Source: Paratinospora sagittata (taxonomy: Eukaryota > Streptophyta > Magnoliopsida > Ranunculales > Menispermaceae). Taken from it: a DNA stretch of 64,000 nucleotides. The notes beneath the pieces were generated by a model. It saw only the letters and a list, made by a program, of their open reading frames with translations, searched no databases and had not been told where the DNA came from. The stretch lies in contig CM069611.1 of the NCBI GenBank assembly GCA_035771175.1, forward strand, positions 18,177,366-18,241,365. Direction: 5' to 3'. Position 1 is the first letter of the stretch; every line of letters starts with the position of its first letter. Of the stretch, positions 37,435 to 48,635 are shown in pieces. The position numbers were made by a program, and so were the translations under genes.

Positions 37435-37465
37435 CCCCCCTTAAAAGAATTTTACCCTTGAAATT

Positions 37466-37980
37466 CTAGTCCATGAAGTCATGATTGTTGTCTACGTGAG
37501 ATTCACTGTCGTGGTCATCTTCCATTAGATCAGGGTATTGCTGGTAAGGTCCCTAAATTATACTCTAGCCTGTGGAATCCTCGACATAATCCAACAATGG
37601 AGAGCAAATGGAATCAGATTCCTTCGCAAAAGGTCTCGACATTGGCTTGACAGATGGTGATGTAGGGCACTATGAGTTGTTGCATTTCAGGGGAGGCAGA
37701 TTGAGTGGGGGAATGCTTTTACGTGTTGGTGCCCGAATTTGCCTGCCTGGTAGTTTTGGTAGGAGATCTTGTCAGGATTAGGTGCCTGGATTGTTTCAGG
37801 CAATTTTATCACGATATAACCATATACATTCTGGCGACGGGGATTGCAGTCGTTGAGGCGAGCGAGTTGCTGATGTATAAAAGTTGTGGGTTGCTTCTAG
37901 ACTTGCAGGGCTCCTCGAGGTTGCCAAGTAGGCCATGGTGTATATGGTTCTTTTCTCCTGTCTGTGCTATCAGCAGACAT
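37466..37980 (-). pseudogene. ORF3, inverted copy
   Basis: Minus strand. ATG at 37978-37980 follows CAAAAATGCAG, an acceptor-like AG after a T-rich tract. The frame encodes the Ser/Thr-rich start, basic KSIP stretch and acidic KESDSICSPL tail, and stops at 37466-37468. Length 515 bp implies at least one frameshift, and stops are present. The polypurine tract follows directly on the minus strand. Confidence 0.6.
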
Positions 37981-38039
37981 CTGCATTTTTGTAAAAGAAT
38001 AATTTCATTGATAAGTGAAAAGTACAATATAATACATCA

Positions 38040-38680
38040 TCAATTATTGTTGGAACAAATTGGGGTATCTTTGTTTGATTTTATCTTCAAGTTCCCAAGT
38101 TGCTTCATCTATTCCATGGTGATCCCAAAGTGCTTTTACAAGTGGAATACTACGTCGTCTAAGTTCTTAACTTTTCCTATCCAGAATTTCTACCTCTCTC
38201 TCTTGATATTTGTTTCCTTCTTCAACCTGAACTTCGACCAGAAGGACAATATGTGAAGGATCAACACGATACTTTCGAAGCATGGATACATGGGAAATGT
38301 CATGAACTTTGGACATGGATGAGGAAAGGGATAGTCGATAGGCTAGTTTGCCAATACGTTCGACGATCTTAAATAGGTCGATATATTGTGGAGAGAGCTT
38401 TCCTTTGATCCCAAAGCGTTTGACACCTCTTCTAGGCTGGACTTTTAGAAAAACATAGTCCCCCATCTAAAATTCTAGAGGTTGTCTCCGCTTGTTGGCG
38501 TAACTCTTTTGTCGACTCTGTGCCACACGAAGTTGCCCTTTTACTAATCTGATCATCTCAGAAGGCTCTTGAACTAGTTTTGGCCCCAATTGCGGTCGAT
38601 CTACCATGTCCAACCAGCATACCAGAGATCTGCAAGGGCGACCAAAGAGAGCCTCGTATGGTGCCAGGCGGCATAATTCG
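38040..38680 (-). pseudogene. Inverted pol 3' end: integrase C-terminus and chromodomain tail
   Basis: Minus-strand frames 38467-38685 and 38167-38466 give APYEALFGRPCRS, then the FLKVQP, GVKRFGIKGKLSP and FHVSMLRKY-type integrase C-terminal region, then a chromodomain-like tail (about 38040-38170) ending in a YPNLF-type stretch. The copy begins abruptly at 38680, where the strand flips to plus. Confidence 0.85.
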
Positions 38681-38947
38681 GGCAACTAAACGAAGAAGCA
38701 TTCCGTCGCTCAACCTACCACCCCTGAAACGCTGCAACTTGCAGTGCCCTACACCACCATTTGTGAGGCAAATGTTGGAACCTTCTAAGGATGAATCTGA
38801 TTCCATTTGCTCTCCATTGGTTGATGATGTTGATGATTCCACCGGCCACAGATCATTCAAGGACCTTACCAGCATTTCCCTGACCTTGTGATTGATGACG
38901 AAAGCGGCGAATCTCACGAAAATAGCAATCATCACTACATGGACTGA
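38681..38947 (+). pseudogene. ORF3 remnant on the plus strand at an inversion junction
   Basis: Second half of ORF3 starting at GGCGGC(ATAATTCGGGCAAC), including the acidic PSKDESDSICSPL stretch, and stopping at 38945-38947. Polypurine tract TTCTTTTAAGGGGG follows, then the LTR at 38983. Its 5' partner is not here. Confidence 0.6.
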
Positions 38948-38982
38948 AATTTCAAGGGCGAAATTCTTTTAAGGGGGTAGAG

Positions 38983-40302
38983 TGTCCTAAATTACACAAA
39001 AAAAAAATTAATTTCAGGCAGCTCTTTTCCTATAAAAGGAACCCCCCTTTGCATTTTCACACAACTCTCATCTTTTTCTCTTGCTCTCCTTCTTGGTTCA
39101 TCACTCTCTTTGTGATTTTCTCTCATCCTTTTTAGACTTTCTCTTAGAGACTCTCCTCGTGGTGCAAGGCGGTTCTGCTCCGGAAGAGGATCCAGTTCTT
39201 GAAGGAGATTTTATCTAAAGGTGGGGAACAAAACATAAGTTTGCGTGTCTTATGACTTTTATTAAAGTTTTCATTCATTTATCATTATGTCTACTATTCA
39301 TTTATACTGCATTATTGCGTATAATGTTCATACTTGTCATACTTATGCCTGTATATCTGAGTTTCATGTACTATATTGTTACTATGTCGGGTTAGTGTTC
39401 AATCTTACTCAACCAGACTTAGTCTTGTCCTCAGTAACTATGAATAGTGAACGAGAGGCACCTTGCTGTTCTAGTGTTCAATCAGACTCAACCAGACTTA
39501 GTCTTATCTAAAAGCTATCTACTTGTACAAGTGATACCGAACATCCTAACAACGCACGTCGTGATGCCGACCTTAATAAGAATCACCAATTGTTTCCAAA
39601 CCCTATCTAATGTTAGTAAAGACCGGACCCACACATGCATGGTCATCATACATAAGCACCACCTACAAACGTAAGTGGTTTGTGACATATAGAATAGTTA
39701 TTGAAGCAATGCTCACTATTCCTGATACTTCCTAAGGAGGGACATACAATGTGAACCCGGGATTACCTGGGGAGGGACATCTATACGTGAACTCAGGGCG
39801 ACGTCCCTGGGGAGGGACATACAATGTGAACCCGGGTTTACCTCGGGATGGACATTTGTACTTGAACTTAGGCCAACGTACGATCATACGATCACGAAAC
39901 CATTACGAGACGGTATCATGCATACATACATGTTGTATTGTTTATGATGTTATGTTGTGTATATGTGATATTTGATTATGAAGTCTTCTTTATTAATTGT
40001 CATATTCACGAACTATTTTACCCACTAAGCAATAGCTCACCCCGTAGTTATTCAATTTTTCATGACTTTAGGGTTGACTGGGTGGAGGTTTTTGGACCCA
40101 CATTTTGTACCCCTTGTTTATTTATAGGGAGATTTTGGGAGGATGTTCCCCCAATTATATTTTGTACCAAAAATACATTATGAAATTAATGAAATTAGAT
40201 TTGTACTCAATTGTGTACCTGCGCACTCGGTTATTGTTATAATGCATTCGCGCCCCGCCCGTGAGTGTTCCGCCAGCTTAGGCGCGTCCAGGCGGGGTGT
40301 GA
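38983..40302 (+). mobile_element. 5' LTR of copy D
   Basis: Starts TGTCCTAAATTACAC (about 7 bp lost after the TGT compared with other copies) and ends GGGGTGTGA just before a PBS. CTATAAAAGG TATA-like box about 50 bp in, repeat block at 39730-39890. Preceded by a polypurine tract belonging to the upstream ORF3 remnant, so it again serves two internal regions. Confidence 0.88.
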
Positions 40303-40303
40303 A

Positions 40304-40558
40304 TAGTATCAGAGAATGTTATCGAGAAGGTGAATTTGAATCATGATCAGGGGTTCTCACGATGTGAGGGTGGCGAAGCATCGGCTCTTACCCTGAATGT
40401 CCACATGGCTAACCACTAGTGTGGTTGGTGTTAGTTGAGAGGCTAATCGTAAAACATTTTCTGAGGTACGCTCCTATGCCACGTGACTTTATAGGTCACG
40501 GTTGTTGGACACGGGTGAGTGTCAATGATAACCATTAACATTTATTGGTGTCAGGGCG
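40304..40558 (+). other. Two PBS-like sites flanking a 230-bp insert (copy D)
   Basis: TAGTATCAGAGA at 40304 directly follows the LTR, and TGGTGTCAGGGCG at 40546 resembles the PBS again and leads into the usual CACGGCCCGCCC leader. The sequence between them is absent from copies A, B and C. It contains GCCACGTGAC, an E-box/ABRE-like hexamer core. One site is probably a duplicate. Confidence 0.55.
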
Positions 40559-40891
40559 AAAAGTTCACGGCCCGCCCAAGTCCACCAATTAGGAGAAGAA
40601 AAATTTATATCTATAGATAACTATATATCTATATGGTTGAGATTTATATTAGATATATATTTATATAACTATATAGATTTATATTGTTAAGATTTATATA
40701 TATATATATATAGTTAAGATTTATTATATATATATATATAATCTGTTGCTAATGAAAAATTTGGATTAAATGATGGTATAAATATCAATAGAAAAATATA
40801 AAATATTGTCCAACGGACAAAGCATAAATCTTAAAATGTTAGGAATATATTTTGTGTACTTCATAAGTTTTATCTTCCTTTCAGCAAGAAA

Positions 40892-42524
40892 ATGGTCTCT
40901 AGTGAAGGAACGACTTCCAATAGTCGAGAACAAGTTTCCACAAGACTTACTGAACTTTACTAACGGAGCGTTGTATTAATGAGGAATATCGACATGAAGA
41001 ATCCTCACCTCCGTCCTACCCTTCACGACAAACTCACAACACTGGGGTGGCTGAATATCACAAATGTTAGGGATTTTGTCTCCCTCAACTTGGTGAAGTT
41101 TTTTTTACGACAACATGAATATTGTGGGACCCAAGGAGGAAGGAATCTGCCCTGTCATAAAGACAATGATCGGTGGAGAAAAAAAAATTTATTAGCGTCG
41201 AAACCATCTTGTGACTAATGGAAATCCCAAATTGGAAACAAGATCATTGATCCACACAAACCCCATATTGTGGCAAAAATTGCTGAATCCAGGGAGAAGC
41301 TATTTAATTCCCTCACCGAGAAGGCGTGCACCCTAAAGATATTCGCCCATCTCCCCAATAATCTCCTTAAACCACTTCTTGTAGGCCTTGGAAAGATTGT
41401 AGCCGACAACATCTTGTCGGAAGTGGTGACTAGAGGTTCTATGTCAAGGGCTCAACTACTGGTCCTATACTGCTTAGAAAAGGAAATTTCAGTCTCCCTA
41501 CCTCACCTCATCATCCAGTAGATGGCAAGAGTAATCCAAAACCCTACAAAGAAGGAATACCTTGGCTATGGAGCCTTAATCATGAAGATTCTGAACAAGA
41601 CAAACATCAATACTTTTGATGAATCTTCAACAAAGATTACTAAAGCCGTTGCACTATCCTCTTTGTCCAAAACCTTCATCACAAAAGGAGGGGTAACGGA
41701 CGAGGAGTTATTTGGTGCTATTTAAGAGGAAAATAGCGAAAGGGCTAGCGATAACACTAAAGGTTATTGACGAAAAAATCGTCGCAAAATTCCTATCAGG
41801 GAAACGCCATATAATGAGGCAGGTCAAAACACCAAAATGGACCCAGGCCCAACCAATGATCAACGCAATCAACATTTCACCGAAGAAGAACTCTTTGGAA
41901 CCTGGATGGAAACTTTGATCAACCCCAACCAAATCAAGGTGGACAGGTAGTTCCGAAAAATCCACCTTCCTGGAACCTCCCAACCCAAGGCAATACGACG
42001 TCTCAAGGGTTTCCAACTCCTGAGGTACCTTACCAGCCGAATCCACAATTCCCTGTGAACCAACAACAACAAAATTGTGCGGCACCAAATCTTAGAAGAC
42101 AGGATATCCCGATAAGTCCACTGTTTCAAATTTTTTTGACTCAAACATATCCAAACGTCCAAGAGGTCCTAGTCAGAGAATCTTCGTATAATAAAACCAT
42201 CTGCCCTCCACCTATGAGTCAACCATACGGCCAATACTTTCCACCAATGCCTACAGCCTACCCTCCACCTAAGGGACAGTCAACCTACTATCCGTCGATG
42301 GGACAACCGGCCAACCAACCATTAATGGGACAACCGACTAACCCATTCGATCAGTTACAGTTCTTAGTGTCTAGTATGGTCAAGATGCGTGAGACCCAGA
42401 ATGAGTTGATAATGCATGTGCAAAACATAGAAGAACAACGAAAGACTTCTTAACATCTTCTGGTAGTCACTCTGCATCCACCCGGATGTCTAGGAGGAGG
42501 AGTAGTAGTAAGCGGGAAAATTAG
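40892..42524 (+). pseudogene. ORF1, copy D
   Basis: ATG 40892, after TCTTCCTTTCAGCAAG. Contains GWLNITNVRDF, NLVKFF (then a frameshift at a T-run near 41100) and a long open stretch 41270-41725 matching copies A-C. The Pro/Tyr part with YGQYFPPMPTAYPPP (42055-42453) is open for 132 codons and includes a MRETQNELIMHVQNIEEQ helix-like stretch. The basic tail ends at TAG 42522-42524. At least two frameshifts and several stops. Confidence 0.7.
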
Positions 42525-43294
42525 GAAAAATTATTGGCATTGTAAATATTTTCTTATTATGAATGAAATGTTTGTTTGAGACTATGTTTGGTGGGTCGAC
42601 TTACAACCATTTTTTCTTTTGTATCACTAACTTTGGAGTGGTATGGGACACAACAAAATTGGAAGATACTAAATAAAACGTGGAAGAAAGAAAACCCACG
42701 ACCTTGTGTGAAAAAATATATGGGAAAAGTTGAATTACTAACATTATCACTAAGTTTATACAGTATGGGACGAGTAAACTTGGACGATACTATTAGTGAA
42801 CTCCTCTCCAGCCGATGTTTTGTAGAGACCGTGTTCATACAACTTAACTTGGTTGAACCCTTTATTACCAAATTCATGTGGTATGGGACACACAAACTTG
42901 GATAATAGTCAAAAAGACTAAGCAAAAAGTTTGAACACATAAGATTGCGATAGAACGTTAGAATAGGATATTTACCGAGGTTAATCTTAGAATCTCTATG
43001 ACTCGTATGGAATTTCAAAAACATATGTATGTTCACAGAACCGGAACCAAAACATTTGAAATACTTTCAAAATTTTACTTATTATATGAACACTCTAACC
43101 TTGTTTTATATCATGGCCAAACATACGAGCCACATAAGATTCTTTGATTCCTCAACAAAAACCTTACACCATACCTAGAACAATAGGTGGTTTTATATTA
43201 TAGAACTCTCAAACTTATTGATGAGAATATCATATCACTATACTTGGCTACAGTTCCTAAAGTTGAGTTTTATTTTCTCCTTTCTAGTGAGAAA
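42525..43294 (+). repeat. ORF1-gag leader with triple repeat (copy D)
   Basis: Repeat cores GGTATGGGACACAAC (42640), AGTATGGGACGAG (42762) and GGTATGGGACACAC (42880). Ends CTCCTTTCTAGTGAGAAA before the gag ATG at 43295. A 159-codon frame on the minus strand here comes from the repeats (see rejected items). Confidence 0.65.
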
Positions 43295-46200
43295 ATGCAA
43301 ACCAGAAATAGAGGAAGGCCACGCACAGTCCGTCCAACAGAGGAGGTACATCCTGAGACACAAAATCAAGAACTGTCGTCTCTGAGGACAGAGCAGGCCA
43401 CAAATGACACTGCCACTACTTTTGGGCAGGCAGTGCCACTTCAACCCACACCCTTTGTCAGGCCTCCGGGCATGGAACACTTCTTCTTATGATTCATTGA
43501 GGCGATGAAAGTTACAGTTCAAACGGCCGGCTGTGAGACCACGACCAACCAGGTGGTCACTGTACAGGCACCTATTCGATCTAGGTAGGAGACTCAAACC
43601 GATCAGATCACGAAGTATAAGAGGCTACAACCCCTAACCTTTGCAGGCACCACTGATGCGAATGAAGCGCAGAAATGGCTTAATGAGTCGAAGAAGGCTC
43701 TCGAGGCTATGGAAGTTGACGAAGGTCAGAAGATTCCACTAGCTACCTACCAACTTGTTCGTGGAGCTAACACTTAGTGGATAACAGTGAAGGAAGACCC
43801 AAGGGTCAACGTAACAGACATGACTTGGCTAGAGTTTGAGTCACTATTCATTGATGAATATTTTTCTGGCGCAGTGAAAAGGCAAAGGCGCCAGGAGTTT
43901 GCTAGACTCTACCAGGGTTGTGTGATAGTCCGAGAGTATGTTGTCAAGTTCAAGGAATTATCGATTTTTTCTCTCACCACCATCTCAATGGAATGAGATA
44001 AGGCCGAGAAATTCTATAGTGCCCTACACACAGACATCAGACAGGCCCTGTCTATCTTGGATCTCAAGAATTACAGGTTGCTTGTCAACATGGCCATAAA
44101 CTTTGAGCAGGAGAAAACTGAGCAGGAACAGAGGATGAAGAAGGGAAAATGACTTGCAACGTTTTTCCAACAGGGCACTCAGCAGGGCAACAAAAAGAAG
44201 CCCATTTTTAATCAAAACCAAGCCCTCCCAGCCCCGGTACAAAAACATGAGGCCACGACATTTGCGGCTGAGACTCCTAACCTTGGTCATCAGGGTTTTC
44301 GCAATCTTAACCGAGGAGGCCGCAATAGTAAGGGAGGCCACCGAAAGGACAACGACAGAGGTGGTGGCCAAAAGAACCAGCAACAAGCGCCTCAGCAGCA
44401 GAGGCTGGCTTGTTTAAACTGCGGACAGCAGGGCCATGTAAGAAATGTCTGTCCTAACCCTCAACAACAGCGGCAGCCTGTTCTCGTTGTTCCAATCCAA
44501 CAAGTCCCACCTGCTGCTAATGCCCAGTGCAGGGAAAACTAGAAAAACCAGGGGCAAAGGCAACAGGCCAGAGTGTATGTCGTCGCTCAACAAGCCCTAT
44601 CGGATAACAATGTAATCAAAGGTACATTTCCCTTATTCAATACAATGGTGTAGTCTTGTTTGATTCAGGTGGTACACACTCCTTTATATCTTCTACATTG
44701 GTAAGGCATTTAAGGTTGCAAGCTGAACCCACTGATATCACAATCTATGTCTCAACACCATTAGGATCTGGTATTGACATGAAATTGAAGTGTTCTCGAT
44801 GTGAACTTCGAATGTCAGAACATATAATTTATGCAGATCTTTTAGATATGGACATGGAAGACTTTGACATCATCTTCGGCATGGACTGGCTTGCACCACT
44901 GAATGCAAAGATCGATTGTTTGAAGAAGCAAGTTTTGTTAACCTTGCCTAGTGGGGAGTTTGTCAAAATTCAGGAAACGCGAAAATGGATACACAACTCA
45001 ACTGTTGCATTCCTCAAGGCACAACTTCGAGCCTTATTCCTTAGTGATGATAATGAATCATCATCATTGTACCCTCTAGAAGTACACAATGTCCCGGTTA
45101 TATCTGAATTTCTAACGATTTTTCTAAATGACCTTCCTGGTCTACCTCCAGTTCGAGAATTCGATTTTGAGATCAAACTCATACCAGGGACGGGACCTAT
45201 CTTAATTCAACAATATAGAATGTCCAATGTCGAGCTAGTTGAGTTGGACAAATAACTTATGGAATTGGAGAGTAATGGCTTCATCAAAAAAAGTACATCA
45301 CCCTGGGGCGCTCCAGTTCTGTTTGTTCGCAAAAAGGATGGTTCGTTACGACTTTGCATCGGCTATCGCAAGTTGAATAACGCCACCATCAAGAACAGAT
45401 ACCCTAATACCCAGGATCGATAACTTGTTCAACCAACTTAGAGAAGCCAAATACTTCTCTAAGATTGATTTATGATCCGACAATCATCAACTCTGGATCA
45501 GAGAGTCGGACATAAAAAAAATGGCTTTCAGAACTCGGTACGGGCATTACGAGTTCTTGCTCATGCCGTTCGGTCTAAAAAATGCACCTGCAGCGTTCAT
45601 GGATTTGATGAACCACATCTTTAGACTATACTTAGATCGATTTGTGGTGGTCTTTGTAGATGATATCTTGATATATTCTTTGACTGAAGAAGACCATAAG
45701 ATACATCTGAGGATAGTCCTCCAGACCTTAAGAAGCCATCAGTTGTATGCAAAGTTGAGTAAGTGCGAATTTTGGGCGAAGAGAGTTCAATTCCTAGGTC
45801 ATGTGGTTTCAGGCAATGGCATTAAAGTAAATCCTTCAAAGGTTGAAGCGGTTTTAAACTAGAAGCAGCCTACCACAGTTACTCAAATCTGAAGTATTCT
45901 TGGTTTGGTTGGCTACTACAGACGCTTCATCATGGACTTCTCAAAGATTGTTGAACTTATGACCAAGCTCACTCGGAAAGACGTAAGATTCATCTGGAAT
46001 CCCGCCTGTGAATCATCATTTCAGGAATTGAAGCAACGCCGCACGACAACACTAGTACTAATCACTCCAAGAAATGGAGTTGGGTTTTCACTATACACCG
46101 ACGCCTCTCTCTAAGGCTTAGGTGCAGTACTAATGCAAGAAGGCCAACTGGTTGCATATGCTTCTATGTAACTAAAGATTCATGAGGGTAATTACCCAAT

Positions 46201-47992
46201 GCATGACCTGGAACTTGCAACTGTCGTATTCGCACTGAAGTTATGGTGTCACTACCTATACGGTGAACGGTTTGAGGTCTTCTCAAATCATAAGAGGGTC
46301 ATGTACATCTACCCTCAGAGAGACCTAAACCTCCGCCTAAGGTGAAGGTTGGAATTTTTGAAAGATTACGACTTTCAACTCCAATACCATTCGGGGAAAG
46401 CCAATTTTGTGGCTGATGCCCTGAGTAGAAAATCTTATGTTGCTGTTTGCACTCTTAACTTCGAAATGGGGAAGTTGGCTATAGAGATGGAAAATTTTAA
46501 CCTACAGCTGATCGAGGAGGGAAGAAGATCACGACTCTCTCAATTATCAGCCAACTCTGAGCTTATTCGAAAGATTTCAGCAACTCAAGCCAACGATCCC
46601 ATGTTAATGGAGAAAAGAGAACTTCTACTCAGCGGACATGACCTCCTTACAGGTAGGTATCTGATGACGGGGCAGTTTTCTACAAAAAAATGTCTCTACC
46701 TACAGAACGATCCTGAAGTTCAGAAAGAAGTGCTCACTGAAATGCATTGCTCAAGGTTTGTTATGCATCCTGGAGGAGACAAGATGTACAAGGATGTCAA
46801 GCGACAATTCTAGTTTTCTGGTATGAAGAAGGCTATTGCAGACTTCGTTGCTCGATGTCTCGTTTGCCAACAAGTTAAGGCAGAACGCAGACTTTGTTTT
46901 GGACTTCTCTAGCCTTTACCTATTGAAGAATGGAAGTGGGAGAACATTGCAATGGATTTTGTAATGGCCTTGCCTCGGAATAATAAAGGGCAAGATGCAA
47001 TTTGGGTTATCATTGAAAGACTTACAAAGTCTGCACACTTTTTACCAATAAAGTTCATTGATAACCCCGCCCAGCTAGCCCAATTGTATGAATGAGAGAT
47101 CATACGCCATCATGGAATACCACTCACGATCGTCTTTGATCGAGACCCTCGATTCACATCAAAATTTTGGCAAAGCTTCTAGAGTAGAATAGGCTCTAGG
47201 ATCACCATGAGCATAACTTTTCACCCACAGACTGACGAGCAGTCAGAACGGTTGATCTAGATATTATAAGATATGATACGATGTTGAATTTTGGACTTTC
47301 ATGATGGATGGGCAAAGCACTTACACTTGGCTGAGTTTGCGTACAACAACAGCTACCAAACTAGTATCGGCATGGCACCATACGAGGTTCTCTATGATCG
47401 CCCTTACAAATCTCTGGTATGTTGGTTAGATATGGCAGATCGACCGCAATTGGGACCAGAACTAGTTCAAGAAACTTCTAAGAAGATCACACAAGTTAAA
47501 GAGTGACTTCGTGTAGCTCAAAATCGACAAAAGAGTTATGCCGACAAGCAGAGACAACCTCTAGAATTTGATAAGAGGGACTTGGTTTTCTAAAAGTTCA
47601 ACCTACAAGAGGTGTCAAACACTTCAGGATTAAGAGAAATCTCTCTCCACAATATATTGGCCCATTTCAGATCATCGAACGTATTAGCAAACGAGCCTAT
47701 TGTCTATCCCTTCCCACATCCATGTCCAAGGTTCATGATGTTTTCTATGTATCTATGCTTTGAAAGTATCATCCTGATCCTTCACATATCATCCATCTAG
47801 TCGAATCCGGGTTGAAGAAGGAAACAAATATCAGGAAAGAGCGATATAGATTCTTGATAGGAAAACTCAAGAACTGAGGCGATGAAGCATTCTACATGTA
47901 AAGGTCCTCTGGGATCACCATGAAGTAAAGGAACCAACTTGGGAACTAGAAGAAACAATTAAACTAAAATACCCCAAATTGTAATAGTTGAT
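43295..47992 (+). pseudogene. Ty3/gypsy gag-pol, copy D (all domains present)
   Basis: The most complete copy. Gag starts at ATG 43295. The CCHC knuckle near 44409 keeps its Cys and His spacing (CLNCGQQGHVRNVC). The protease motif is DSGGTHSF, at 44659. Reverse transcriptase covers 45180-45890, with FVDDILIYS near 45655 inside an open 113-codon stretch. RNase H covers 46070-46430 (YTDAS, DALSRKS). The integrase zinc region (HPGGDKMYKDV…CLVCQQ) is near 46760-46870, the core (MDFVMALP, DRDPRF) 46940-47290, the C-terminus to 47790, then a chromodomain-type tail to about 47992. Many frameshifts and stops (for example before YFSG-containing gag and within integrase) make it inactive. Confidence 0.93.
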
Positions 47993-48086
47993 GATGTGAT
48001 GCATTGTAATTTTTGACTAATCAATGAAATTGTGGAGCTTCTTTCACAATTTCTTAATATATTGTTTCATTTAATTAACCATGTAG

Positions 48087-48599
48087 ATTTCTGAAAACAT
48101 CACAGACAGGAGTAATGAGTCATACACTCCATGGCCTGCTTGGTAACCAGTAGAGACTCCTTCAGACTCTGAAGCAAACCACAACTTCTTTGCATCACCA
48201 ACTCCCTCGCCTCAGCGGCAGCGATCCTTATCGCCAAAACCCGTATGGCTTTATCGTAACAATATTGCCCGAAACAATCCTGTGCCCTCATCCGAGCAAG
48301 ACCTCCTACCAAAATTTCTAGGTGGCCGAATTCGGATAGCTGCACGAAAAAGCATTCCATCGCTCAACCTACCACCCCTAAAATACTGCAACTTATGCCC
48401 TTTGCCACCATTTGTGAGGCAAATGTCCGAACCTTCTGAGGATGAATCCAATTCCATTTGCTCACCATTGTTTGATGATGTTGAAGATTCCACCGGCCAA
48501 AGTATCATTCAGGGACCTTACCAGCATTTCCCTAACCTTGTGAATGATGACGAAGGTAGTGAATCTCACGAAGACAACAATCATCACTACATAGACTGA
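48087..48599 (+). pseudogene. ORF3, copy D
   Basis: One continuous frame of 170 codons with a single nonsense codon (TAA at about 48144). The start codon is ATT, directly after CATGTAG, where copy B has CATGCAGATG. The protein has a PTPSPQRQRSLSP segment, a basic ARKSIPSLNLPP middle and an acidic SEDESNSICSPLFDDVEDS tail. Stop at 48597-48599, then the polypurine tract (TTTTAAGTGGGG) 20 nt later. Confidence 0.65.
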
Positions 48600-48635
48600 A
48601 ATTTCGAGGAAGAAATTCTTTTAAGTGGGGTAGAG

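Noticed and set aside
42557..43036. 159-codon antisense open frame in the ORF1-gag leader (shorter versions in copies A and B)
   Set aside because: The repeated VPYH-like motifs fall in different codon phases in the middle repeat (spacing 122 and 118 bp), so the openness follows from the DNA repeats rather than a conserved protein.
1821..48599. ORF3 as a retroviral-type envelope gene
   Set aside because: It has the env position but no signal peptide, no transmembrane segment and no Cys pattern.
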